A DNA stretch of 6,192 nucleotides from Tannerella sp. (lineage in GTDB: Bacteria; Bacteroidota; Bacteroidia; Bacteroidales; Tannerellaceae): contig JAITMT010000250.1 in assembly GCA_031277235.1 (NCBI GenBank), forward strand, positions 1-6,192, in the 5' to 3' direction. A program made the position numbers and the translations under genes. The notes beneath the pieces were generated by a model that was not told the DNA's origin, searched no databases, and worked only from the letters and a program-made list of their open reading frames with translations. Shown piece by piece: positions 1 to 6,192 of the stretch. Every line of letters starts with the position of its first letter. Positions within the stretch are counted from its first letter, which is position 1.

Positions 1-150
1 GCCATTATCTATGTATTCAGACAAATATATTCTTTTGCTTGAAGTAAGTTCGCAAATCTCTCCCAATTTCTTTTTCTCCCACTCCCCCTCAAACTCCCCA
101 AATCTCAAATTTGGAACATTTGGGATTTTATTCCTATTGTTTATGTTCAT
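1..150 (-). CDS. hsdS: Type I RM specificity subunit HsdS, N-terminal fragment (cut by left edge)
   Basis: HsdS supplies sequence recognition for the type I methyltransferase and restriction complexes. Only the first 50 residues are visible; the frame is open to base 1. The protein starts MNINNRNKIPNVPNLRFGEF and continues with EGEWEKKKLGEICELTSSKR and then IYLSEYIDNG. The pattern 'P-x-LRF-x-EF-x-GEWE-x-KKLGEI' is the usual entry into the first target-recognition domain of Bacteroidota HsdS proteins (Methylase_S family), and 'LTSSKRIYLSEY' fits the start of that domain. The ATG at 150 is the first start after an in-frame TAA three codons upstream (157-159), and A-rich AAAATAAA precedes it, so the start is well constrained. 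It is the last visible gene of the operon, about 240 bp after the AlbA_2 gene. The opposite strand has an open frame here (11-253), but its product resembles nothing and is AT-rich shadow. The specificity and the second recognition domain lie outside the window. Confidence 0.85.
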   Translation of the reverse strand, partial: MNINNRNKIPNVPNLRFGEFEGEWEKKKLGEICELTSSKRIYLSEYIDNG

Positions 151-256
151 TTTATTTTACGATGTAATAAATATATTGATTATCAAATATTTATATGTTG
201 TATTTTTAACTTTTATCTCCATTTTTTACTGTCAATTTCTATTGAGAGGCTAATGA

Positions 257-267
257 TTTTATGCCAA
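257..267. repeat. 11-bp direct repeat, gap copy
   Basis: The forward sequence TTTTATGCCAA occurs here and again at 389-399, where it covers the last codons and stop of the AlbA_2 gene (coding-strand TTGGCATAAAA). On each side of the 11-bp core a further four of seven bases agree, so this may be a decayed copy of the gene end. The two copies are 132 bp apart. Confidence 0.5.
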
Positions 268-366
268 TCGCTATTTTGAAACATATAAGTGGATGTGTTA
301 ATATATCTATCTGATTATCTTATATTTATCATTTTACATTTTCTAATCTTACAGGTTTATTTTGTC

Positions 367-388
367 AAAAGTTATGGAAAAGTTATGG
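367..388. repeat. Perfect tandem duplication, 2 x 11 bp
   Basis: The unit AAAAGTTATGG occurs twice with no spacer (367-377 and 378-388, forward strand). On the coding strand it reads CCATAACTTTT twice and begins 2 bp after the AlbA_2-gene stop codon. It has no self-complementary stem and does not look like a terminator. It may reflect replication slippage or a repeated binding site. Confidence 0.85.
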
Positions 389-399
389 TTTTATGCCAA
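389..399. repeat. 11-bp direct repeat, gene-end copy
   Basis: This is the partner of 257-267. It overlaps the final Leu-Ala-stop codons of the AlbA_2 gene and abuts the tandem duplication at 367-388, so two repeats meet at this gene end. Confidence 0.5.
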
Positions 400-2025
400 A
401 AGGTATATCTTAGAATATTTATATCCCTCCGAAGATATTAATCCTTCTTTTTCCATACTCTTCAAAATCCTTCTTATCTCCTCAATCCTGATATCCACGA
501 TTCGCTCTTGAATTTCGGAACTTTTACTGCGAGGATGTATGCGTAAATCTTCAACAATCAGAGCCTTCAATCTATGCGGTTCTATTGTTTTCAGCGTTGG
601 TTTGATATTTAGTTTTGAATCGGATAAAAGTTTCGGATTGATAATAAATGCTGTTCCTTTTTTCTCGCCCTGCGTTTTAATGATTTGCTGTTCTCGCAGG
701 CGGGTGTACCAGGAACGCAAGCGTTCTTCTTCGGGCAGTTGTAAAATCTTGACCAGTTCGGTGGCAAGTATTTTTTTGTGTCGAGCCACAATACCCACAA
801 AGATTTCCTCCCGTCCCGACAGTTGGAAATGGTCGAGAATGTAGGTGATCAAGTTCAAAGCGTCAATGTCTACAATTTTCGAGTTTAGCGAAACGGTTAC
901 TTTATTAAAATCGGAATCGATCACTGGAAGTTCTTTTGCATCAACAGTCAGTTTTTCATAAATCATATCGTATCCGCTGCCTTCTGCTTCCATTAGTTTG
1001 AGGTCGTGTAAAACTTTTACCAAATGCGGATTTCTTCTATTCCTTTCATGCAGGATATTGTATTTTGTGATGCCTATCGGCAAACTTCCCGGACTTGATA
1101 TCGTCATCCGGTCAGGATAGACCTCGATAAAAATATCGGTAGAAATCAAATATGATTTATGAGCAAAAGCGTTGATTAGCAACTCACGAATCACTTCTTT
1201 GGGAAAATGACGCACTTGTTTGCGAAACAAGCCATCCGGGAGTTCGTAAAAATAGGTCAATTCGATGGCTTCTTTTTCAATTGAATACAATAATTCCTTG
1301 GGATTTTGGGCATAATCATCCCAAGTATATTTTCGGATCTTTTCTCCGTTGGCATTATAGACAATGTACTGAACTGTAATTGGATAAGCGAGACGTGCCC
1401 GTTGGCTTGCGGTTCCAAGCCATAGAATGCCAAGATTGTTAAGTTGCTTATCTTCAATAAAATTGTAATGTTCGAGTATTTCAATATCACTTTTTTCTTT
1501 GACACTATCCTTTACTCTGTCGGATTGGCGAATGTCGGCGACAAATTTAGCGATATTTTCCTGAGGGATTAGTTGCAAATCTACATTTCGGTTTATCAAT
1601 TCCCATTGAAAGGTATCTTTTTCAGCTGCTATGCGCTGAATATCTTCGCCGTGAACGGGTACGCATTTGTCGGCAATCCGCATAAATATTTTTCCATCCG
1701 AGGTGGTCGCAATAATTTTTTTTGAAGGTGAAACTATGATTTCAAAATATTCACTGCCATTTTTGTATGTAAGAATTTCGGAAGCCGACAATGCAACTGC
1801 ATAAGTCAAACCACGCAAGCGTTCGAGAGTATCGTTCAGTAATTCCTGTTCAATCCTTTGATTTGGTGGCGGTTCCTTTGTTTTGTCATCAAAGCCAATA
1901 ATGATTTTTCCGCCTTGTGCATTTGCCAAACATACACAAGTGCCGGCAAGGTCTTTAAAACCTTTGTCTCCACTCTTGATTTTCTGAATGCTTTTGTATT
2001 CAATGCTTAATGTTTCTGCTGCCAT
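391..2025 (-). CDS. AlbA_2 (Schlafen-type) / GHKL-like ATP-binding / winged-helix protein
   Basis: This 544-residue protein is of the kind often annotated 'ATP-binding' or 'RNA-binding domain-containing' and often found inside type I RM loci; its biochemical role there is not established. Residues about 6-130 form an AlbA_2 domain (IEYK at 8-11, then LANAQGGKIIIGFDD at 33-47). Residues about 270-380 resemble the HATPase_c_4 region: RELLINAFAHKSY (280-292) is the N-box-like helix with conserved Glu and Asn, followed by YPDRMTISSPGSLP (303-316), RNPHLVKVLHDL (331-342) and EAEGSGYDMI (346-355). Residues about 487-544 look like a winged helix (EIQERIVDIRIEEIRRILKS, 504-523). No membrane segment or signal peptide is seen. 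I start at ATG 2025, which gives MAAETLSIEY, 16 bp after the hsdM stop; the frame extends to a TTG at 2049 overlapping that stop, but those eight residues do not fit the domain. The spacing implies co-transcription with hsdM. It may be a regulator of the RM system or a separate defence effector; this is inference. Confidence 0.88.
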   Translation of the reverse strand: MAAETLSIEYKSIQKIKSGDKGFKDLAGTCVCLANAQGGKIIIGFDDKTKEPPPNQRIEQELLNDTLERLRGLTYAVALSASEILTYKNGSEYFEIIVSPSKKIIATTSDGKIFMRIADKCVPVHGEDIQRIAAEKDTFQWELINRNVDLQLIPQENIAKFVADIRQSDRVKDSVKEKSDIEILEHYNFIEDKQLNNLGILWLGTASQRARLAYPITVQYIVYNANGEKIRKYTWDDYAQNPKELLYSIEKEAIELTYFYELPDGLFRKQVRHFPKEVIRELLINAFAHKSYLISTDIFIEVYPDRMTISSPGSLPIGITKYNILHERNRRNPHLVKVLHDLKLMEAEGSGYDMIYEKLTVDAKELPVIDSDFNKVTVSLNSKIVDIDALNLITYILDHFQLSGREEIFVGIVARHKKILATELVKILQLPEEERLRSWYTRLREQQIIKTQGEKKGTAFIINPKLLSDSKLNIKPTLKTIEPHRLKALIVEDLRIHPRSKSSEIQERIVDIRIEEIRRILKSMEKEGLISSEGYKYSKIYLLA

Positions 2026-2041
2026 ATTATATAATTCAACA

Positions 2042-3640
2042 TTACACAATTCCCAATTCCTTCAAATAACCTTCAATCTCCTTGTCCAACGACGCCCGTT
2101 TTGTTTCAAGATTTTTTATTTCGCTCATTACGGCGTGGATGTCAATTTCTGCTTCTTCTTCTGAAGTGTCCACATAGCGTGATATGTTCAGATTGTAATT
2201 GTTTTCAGCGATTTCATCCATTGAAATCCTACGGGAAAAACGATCCTTTTCCTCCCGAAATTGATACGTTTCAACTATTTTATCAATATCCTTCTGGCGT
2301 AACGTATTTTGCCGTTTGCCTTTTTCAAAATCTTTGGAAGCATTGATAAACAACACATCATTGAATTTTTTGCATTTTTTCAGTACTAAAATACATACAG
2401 GAATGCCCGTCGAAAAAAACAGGTTGGCAGGCAAACCTATGACGGTATCAATGTGTCCGTCTTTTAACAATTTAGTTCGAATGCGTTCTTCGGAGCCACC
2501 TCTGAACAACACTCCGTGCGGTAGAATGATTGCCATTACACCTTCGTCGCTCAAAAAGTGGAATCCGTGCAGTAAAAACGCGAAATCGGCAGCCGATTTA
2601 GGTGCAAGTCCATAATTTTTAAAGCGGAAATTTTCTCCCACAGTATTATCCGGCTCCCAACGATAACTGAATGGGGGATTTGCCACAACTGCATCAAAAA
2701 CAATTTTCCTTGCAGGATTCAATTCGTTGAGAATATCCCAATCATTAAGCAATGAATCGCCGTGATGAATTTCAAACTCCGAATCTTTAACGCCGTGCAG
2801 CAGCATATTCATTCGGGCAAGGTTGTAGGTAGTGATATTTTTCTCCTGTCCGTAAATCTTACCGATACCGTTCTCGCCCATTTGGTTGCGCACATTGAGC
2901 AATAACGAACCGGATCCACAGGCAAAGTCCAACACTTTGTCGAGTTTTACTTTCTTTCCAGCGCTTGGGTCTTGACTGTCAAGCGTTACAATCTTGGAAA
3001 GGATTGTAGAAATTTGTTGCGGCGTGTAAAACTCACCGGCTTTTTTACCTGAACCTGCAGCAAATTGACCAATCAAATACTCGTAAGCATCACCCAAGAT
3101 ATCGCTGTCTGTAGAAAAAATAGCTATACCTTCAGCTATTTTTGTGATAATGACACAAAGTTTGTCATTTCGTTCTTTATGGCTTCTCCCAAGTTTCTCC
3201 GAATTGATATTAATTTCTGAAAACAAACCCTGAAAAGTTTTCTCGAAAGATTCGTTTTCTATGTACTTGAAGCCTTTTTCGAGTGTAGACAATATATCAG
3301 AACTTTGCCTTCGGGCAAGTTCGGCAATATTACTCCACAGATATTGCGGTTCAATTACGTAATGCACTTTGCGGCGCATTTGGCGTTCAAAGCCATATAT
3401 ATCATCGGGATTTTCATTATACCAAATTTCAAGAGGTGTGTTCACTCTTAACGTTTGCATAACATCTCGAGGTGTTTCCGGATAATCCGAACCCAATTCT
3501 TTTTTTGCGGCTTGTTCGTAGTTATCTGACAGATAACGTAAAAAGAGAAACGACAGCATATAATCGCGAAAATCGTCCGCATTCATTGCCCCGCGCAGTT
3601 GGTCTGCTATTCCCCAAAGGGTTTTACCGAGTTGTTGCAT
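2042..3640 (-). CDS. hsdM: Type I RM methyltransferase subunit HsdM
   Basis: HsdM transfers a methyl group from S-adenosylmethionine to the N6 of adenine in the site chosen by HsdS, and is part of the restriction complex with HsdR. The 532-residue protein has an HsdM_N helical domain at about 1-170 (QQLGKTLWGIADQLRGAMNA, then DDFRDYMLSFLFLRYLSDNY, residues 2-41). GEFYTP at 202-207 opens the N6_Mtase domain. The SAM-binding motif is DFACGSGSLL (238-247) and the catalytic motif is NPPF (321-324). LPHGVLFRGG (373-382) and GLPANLFFSTGIPVCILVLK (402-421) are typical of the family. The C-terminus (about 493-530) is charged and coiled-coil-like, the region expected to contact HsdS. All catalytic motifs are intact and the length is normal. 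The ATG at 3640 gives the usual MQQLGKTLWG start; a TTG at 3646, directly after an in-frame TAA, adds only two residues. The gene lies 34 bp after the DUF5655 gene and 16 bp before the AlbA_2 gene. Confidence 0.97.
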   Translation of the reverse strand: MQQLGKTLWGIADQLRGAMNADDFRDYMLSFLFLRYLSDNYEQAAKKELGSDYPETPRDVMQTLRVNTPLEIWYNENPDDIYGFERQMRRKVHYVIEPQYLWSNIAELARRQSSDILSTLEKGFKYIENESFEKTFQGLFSEININSEKLGRSHKERNDKLCVIITKIAEGIAIFSTDSDILGDAYEYLIGQFAAGSGKKAGEFYTPQQISTILSKIVTLDSQDPSAGKKVKLDKVLDFACGSGSLLLNVRNQMGENGIGKIYGQEKNITTYNLARMNMLLHGVKDSEFEIHHGDSLLNDWDILNELNPARKIVFDAVVANPPFSYRWEPDNTVGENFRFKNYGLAPKSAADFAFLLHGFHFLSDEGVMAIILPHGVLFRGGSEERIRTKLLKDGHIDTVIGLPANLFFSTGIPVCILVLKKCKKFNDVLFINASKDFEKGKRQNTLRQKDIDKIVETYQFREEKDRFSRRISMDEIAENNYNLNISRYVDTSEEEAEIDIHAVMSEIKNLETKRASLDKEIEGYLKELGIV

Positions 3641-3644
3641 ATTC

Positions 3645-3659
3645 AATTACGTATTACGG
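3645..3659 (+). repeat. Inverted repeat flanking the nuclease gene, hsdM side
   Basis: The forward strand reads AATTACGTATTACGG, two heptamers in tandem plus G. It matches the minus-strand sequence at 4639-4653 (AATTACGAATTACGG) in 14 of 15 positions. It lies in the 34-bp gap between the DUF5655-gene stop and the hsdM start. Confidence 0.7.
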
Positions 3660-3674
3660 TTTTTCTGTTTCATA

Positions 3675-4592
3675 TTATCCTTTGTTTTTTCGTAAAGATT
3701 GTTTTAATAAACTTATGACATAGTCAATATCATCTAAATCATTCAATTTAATTTCATAAGCGCCATTACCCCAATGTCCAACATTTGAAACATCTCTTGC
3801 TGTTTGTTTTTGGTCTTGTAATTCACCGCTTTTCAAGTTTAGGTAAATTTTCAAACCTTTTCCTTGCACTACGATGTCGCAAAAAATACTATTATCAACT
3901 TTAAAACCAATTGTTTGTTTTTTCGGCTGAACTGTTACATTATTTTCAAGCGAAATTAATCGTTCTTTAACTCGTTCGTATAACTCTATCGCCTCAACAT
4001 CAACTTTTTGCAAATGGTCTTGTTCTGTAAAAACTTTTACCTCTTTATTTACGGTTTCAACAATTTCATCATTTTTGGATATTGTTTTGATACTTTCTTT
4101 TGTTGAAGTTTTTTGAATTTGGTCAAATGAAATAGTTTCGTTTTCAAAGCGTTTGATTTCCCAGAGTTCAATCGGTAAATCTTTAAAATTAATCGCTTCC
4201 CGCTGATAATTGGTGAATTGTGGCGAAATAAAAATTACTTTTGATTGTGTCCAATCGACATCTGTTCGTTTGAGCACCGTTTGTTGACTTTCATTAAATT
4301 CAAGAATAAAATCCGCTTTATTGTTAAGCATTAATGACAGATATGCGTATCCCTGGTCAATCACACTAAAATTTTTATCTCGTTTATATTCGATTATTAC
4401 AAAAGATTTTGTTTCTAAGTCAAAGGCCAATGTATCTATTCTGAAGTTGTTCAATGAAAACTCCGAATGAATAAAACGGAGATGTAACAGCGAATTTAGA
4501 TTCTTTTCGACCAATTTCTGTATATCTTTTTCGAGTTTGAAAGGTAACTCTTTGATATAATCTAATTTTTGCCCTATTTTATATATTCCCAT
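3675..4592 (-). CDS. PD-(D/E)XK nuclease-like protein with C-terminal DUF5655 domain
   Basis: I recognise this 305-residue protein as a DUF5655 family member often found beside type I RM genes. Its role is not established. The N-terminal part (about 15-150) carries a PD-(D/E)XK nuclease signature: Glu44, RIDTLAFD with Asp53, IIEYK with Glu68 and Lys70, and DQGYAY (79-84) giving the Q-x3-Y helix, similar to the NucS/DUF91 group. This predicts DNA binding or cleavage, and no catalytic position looks lost. Residues about 155-190 form a charged linker. The DUF5655 domain (about 190-303) has KIYLNLKSGELQD (248-260), RDVSNVGHWGNG (266-277) and YVISLLKQSL (291-300). I chose ATG 4592 (MGIYKIGQKL) because the family begins with a short strand before KLxxI. 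The frame runs to an ATG at 4691, but that overlaps the hsdR end by 35 bp and adds 33 residues translated from intergenic repeat sequence. The gene is far more AT-rich than its neighbours (hand counts of 60-base stretches 25-33% GC, against 47-53% in the others) and has inverted repeats on both sides, suggesting separate acquisition. Confidence 0.87.
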   Translation of the reverse strand: MGIYKIGQKLDYIKELPFKLEKDIQKLVEKNLNSLLHLRFIHSEFSLNNFRIDTLAFDLETKSFVIIEYKRDKNFSVIDQGYAYLSLMLNNKADFILEFNESQQTVLKRTDVDWTQSKVIFISPQFTNYQREAINFKDLPIELWEIKRFENETISFDQIQKTSTKESIKTISKNDEIVETVNKEVKVFTEQDHLQKVDVEAIELYERVKERLISLENNVTVQPKKQTIGFKVDNSIFCDIVVQGKGLKIYLNLKSGELQDQKQTARDVSNVGHWGNGAYEIKLNDLDDIDYVISLLKQSLRKNKG

Positions 4593-4638
4593 TTTATTAG
4601 TATTTTGTTTTGTGTAATTGTATAACTTATTTAATACC

Positions 4639-4653
4639 CCGTAATTCGTAATT
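4639..4653 (-). repeat. Inverted repeat flanking the nuclease gene, hsdR side
   Basis: The minus strand reads AATTACGAATTACGG, a tandem AATTACG heptamer plus G, starting 3 bp after the hsdR stop codon. It is the partner of 3645-3659 in opposite orientation. The two copies bound a segment of about 1.0 kb that contains only the DUF5655 gene. Confidence 0.7.
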
Positions 4654-4656
4654 TGT

Positions 4657-6192
4657 TTAATCCTCATACGCCGATAATCCCGAAATTTCACGTCCTTGCG
4701 CCTGTTTTTTTAATATAGGAACCAAATCTTCCATCAAAGCCAATTCTTTCTGTGTCCGGACTTTCCATCCCAACGCCAACGGTGCAAAAAGGTCATTCAG
4801 TTTTTCACCGTCAAAGATCATTCGGCTCATAATTTCATCTATGAAATCTTTTAATGCCACTGTTGATAAACCATGTTTAAATGCAATGTTTGTCAATTCT
4901 TTAGTCTGTTTCTCGATTTTGAATAATTCATATCCTTCATGTAAGGCATTCACATCTCTTCCAATATTCCAGTCCAAACTGCTAATATACTCAGTTAAAT
5001 CTTCCTGCTCATCCATTAAATTTGAGTTTGAGCTTAGTAGATTAATAATCTGCGATTTAGTCATTTTCTGTTTATTGGAACGTTTTTGGGTACTTTCGGC
5101 TATCAGTTCCATAATATAGTCATAATCAATCATGGCGGAGGCAAAAAGTACAAATTCAAAATCAAGCTGTTGTAATTCAGGCGGGGCTTTTACGCCTTCT
5201 TTTTGCTGAATCTCTCTAAATTGTTTTGCAGTTTCTATGTAAGAGCTTCTAAACGAGCGCAATGTTTCATTAGGTAAAATCTGTTCAATCTGAAATAGCT
5301 GTTCTTCGTCTAAATCCGTATATTGGTCAAGATGCGTTTTCAATCGCTGTACTTCTTTGAAATTTTTGATAAATGCTATTCGTGCTGCATCGCCCCTTAG
5401 ATTATACACCGCTTCCGGCTCGCAGACTAAATTGTTGGCTGTCATAAAGTCGTCCAATTTCTTAACGGATTCCTTGTATTTTTCAATTACGTCCGTTGCA
5501 GGTTCTACCAGCCATATTTCTCTCGATTTTCCGGTATCTTCACCCGAAAACAAGGCAATAGCGATATCTACAGCTTCTTGTTGGCGTCGAAAATCTAAAA
5601 TATTACCATACGGCTTGGTATCGTTCAATACGCGGTTGGTACGTGAAAAAGCCTGTATCAGTCCATGATATTTCAGGTTCTTATCCACGTATAACGTATT
5701 GAGATATTTAGAGTCAAAACCTGTGAGCAACATATCTACTACAATAGCTATATCAATTTTGTTTTTGTGCGGATAGTCGGCATTGCTGTATTGATGGTCT
5801 TTAATCCGTTTCTGAACATCTTTATAATACAAATCAAATTCGTTGATACTGTGATTTGTACCATATTGTTTATTGTATTCCTTTACAATGTTTTTTAATG
5901 CCAGTTTCTTTTCACGGGGGTTTTCTTTGTTGTCTTCTTTTTCCTGTTCCAAATCTTCCTGAATTTGCCGGATATCTTTATTGCCTTCGGCAGGAGGCGA
6001 GAAGACGCAGGCTACATTAAGCGGTACAAAGTTTTTGTCAATTTTTATCTTTTGTTTTTGTAATCTTCTGAAGAGGTGATAATATTCTATCGCATCATTG
6101 ATAGAAGCCGTTGCCAGAATAGCATTAAACCGTCTTGTGCCGGTTGCAACATCATGTTTATCAATGATCGTTTCAACTACGGCTTGCTGTGT
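4657..6192 (-). CDS. hsdR: Type I RM restriction subunit HsdR, C-terminal half (cut by right edge)
   Basis: HsdR is the ATP-driven DNA translocase and endonuclease subunit that cuts unmodified DNA when bound to HsdM and HsdS. The frame is open to base 6192, so 511 residues are visible of a protein usually near 1000. The N-terminal nuclease domain and helicase motifs I to III lie outside the window. In fragment numbering, the segment RRFNAILATASINDAIEYY (20-38) and VACVFSPPAEG (60-70) belong to the second RecA-like motor domain. DMLLTGFD (153-160) is helicase motif V and QAFSRTNR (180-187) is motif VI with its arginines. The rest (about 215-511) matches the EcoR124_C type of C-terminal region, ending FAPLALGWKV...ISGLSAYED. 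The visible part has no frameshift or stop and looks functional. A TTG at 5952 has been taken as a possible start, but the coding sequence continues in frame above it. It is the first visible gene of the operon; its promoter would lie to the right of the window. Confidence 0.95.
   Translation of the reverse strand, partial: TQQAVVETIIDKHDVATGTRRFNAILATASINDAIEYYHLFRRLQKQKIKIDKNFVPLNVACVFSPPAEGNKDIRQIQEDLEQEKEDNKENPREKKLALKNIVKEYNKQYGTNHSINEFDLYYKDVQKRIKDHQYSNADYPHKNKIDIAIVVDMLLTGFDSKYLNTLYVDKNLKYHGLIQAFSRTNRVLNDTKPYGNILDFRRQQEAVDIAIALFSGEDTGKSREIWLVEPATDVIEKYKESVKKLDDFMTANNLVCEPEAVYNLRGDAARIAFIKNFKEVQRLKTHLDQYTDLDEEQLFQIEQILPNETLRSFRSSYIETAKQFREIQQKEGVKAPPELQQLDFEFVLFASAMIDYDYIMELIAESTQKRSNKQKMTKSQIINLLSSNSNLMDEQEDLTEYISSLDWNIGRDVNALHEGYELFKIEKQTKELTNIAFKHGLSTVALKDFIDEIMSRMIFDGEKLNDLFAPLALGWKVRTQKELALMEDLVPILKKQAQGREISGLSAYED

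Larger units (their letters stand above)
151..390. other. AT-rich intergenic gap before hsdS
   Basis: About 240 bp separate the AlbA_2-gene stop from the hsdS start, far more than the 16 to 64 bp between the other genes. The gap is strongly AT-rich. It holds a perfect 11-bp tandem duplication (367-388), a second copy of the AlbA_2-gene 3' end (257-267) and an imperfect AT palindrome around 172-190. I found no open frame with recognisable protein, no GC-rich hairpin followed by a T run, and no convincing Bacteroidota promoter (TTTG about 20 bp upstream of TAnnTTTG). It could be the leader of a separately transcribed hsdS or the scar of a rearrangement; the sequence does not decide. Confidence 0.6.

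Noticed and set aside
172..190. AT-rich near-palindrome (TTGAT-A-ATCAA core) upstream of hsdS as an operator
   Set aside because: The perfect arms are only five bases in very AT-rich DNA; this is expected by chance.
11..253. Forward 80-residue open frame with a hydrophobic stretch that looks like a small membrane protein
   Set aside because: It lies opposite the recognisable hsdS start and its AT-rich leader. Its hydrophobicity comes from T-rich codons, and it resembles no known protein.
253..270. TTGGCAT on the coding strand as a sigma-54 -24 element
   Set aside because: The matching -12 GC element at the required spacing is absent.
340..368. TTGACA-like hexamer (coding strand, 368-363) with TAGAAA 17 bp downstream as a sigma-70 promoter; another TTGACA at 235-230
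   Set aside because: The -10 box matches only four of six, the second site has no -10 box, and Bacteroidota promoters normally use a different consensus that is not seen here.
539..844. Several open frames of 60-100 residues opposite or within the AlbA_2, hsdM and hsdR genes
   Set aside because: They are shadows of strongly supported coding sequences with domain motifs, and none has family-like sequence.
3350..3361. 12-bp match TTCAATTACGTA between hsdM coding sequence and the gap at 3642-3653
   Set aside because: About one 12-bp match is expected by chance in a window of this size, and this copy is ordinary hsdM coding sequence without the second heptamer.
3647..3673. Eight-codon mini-ORF (ATG 1 bp after the DUF5655 stop, TAA 6 bp before the hsdM ATG)
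   Set aside because: It is too short to support as a gene. It could aid translational coupling, but the length is easily reached by chance and it overlaps the repeat.
4593..4691. Longer N-terminus for the DUF5655 protein, starting at ATG 4691
   Set aside because: It would overlap the hsdR end and translate the heptamer repeat. The family-like N-terminus begins at MGIYKIGQKL.
5950..5952. TTG as the start of a separate 431-residue protein
   Set aside because: The frame continues upstream without a stop to the window edge and encodes recognisable HsdR motor-domain sequence.

Overview
The window holds most of a type I restriction-modification (RM) operon, all transcribed on the minus strand (right to left). 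Three things point to a Bacteroidota (Bacteroidales-like) host: AT-rich gaps, starts preceded by A/T-rich sequence with no Shine-Dalgarno motif, and protein sequences of the type common in that group. This is recognition from memory, not a database match.

In transcription order the genes are: the C-terminal half of hsdR, the EcoR124-type restriction/translocase subunit, cut by the right edge; a PD-(D/E)XK nuclease-like protein with a C-terminal DUF5655 domain; hsdM, the N6-adenine methyltransferase subunit; a three-part protein with an AlbA_2 (Schlafen-type) domain, a GHKL-like ATP-binding domain and a winged helix; an AT-rich gap of about 240 bp; and the first 50 codons of hsdS, the DNA-specificity subunit, running off the left edge. 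The hsdS fragment is easy to miss because an opposite-strand open frame covers it. With it, all three type I subunits are represented.

HsdM and HsdS are expected to form the methyltransferase, which HsdR joins to make the restriction complex. The two extra genes sit inside the R/M/S set, in the order R-nuclease-M-AlbA_2-S. This suggests accessory or linked defence functions, but nothing in the sequence proves it. The DUF5655 gene looks like a separate insertion: it is much more AT-rich than its neighbours, and a 15-bp inverted repeat (14 of 15 identical), made of two AATTACG-like heptamers, brackets it in the two flanking gaps.

The gap before hsdS carries a perfect 11-bp tandem duplication next to the AlbA_2-gene stop, and an 11-bp copy of the end of that gene. 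No promoter, terminator, tRNA, rRNA, CRISPR array or insertion sequence could be supported. All protein families here are known; the interest lies in the arrangement and in the repeats at the junctions.
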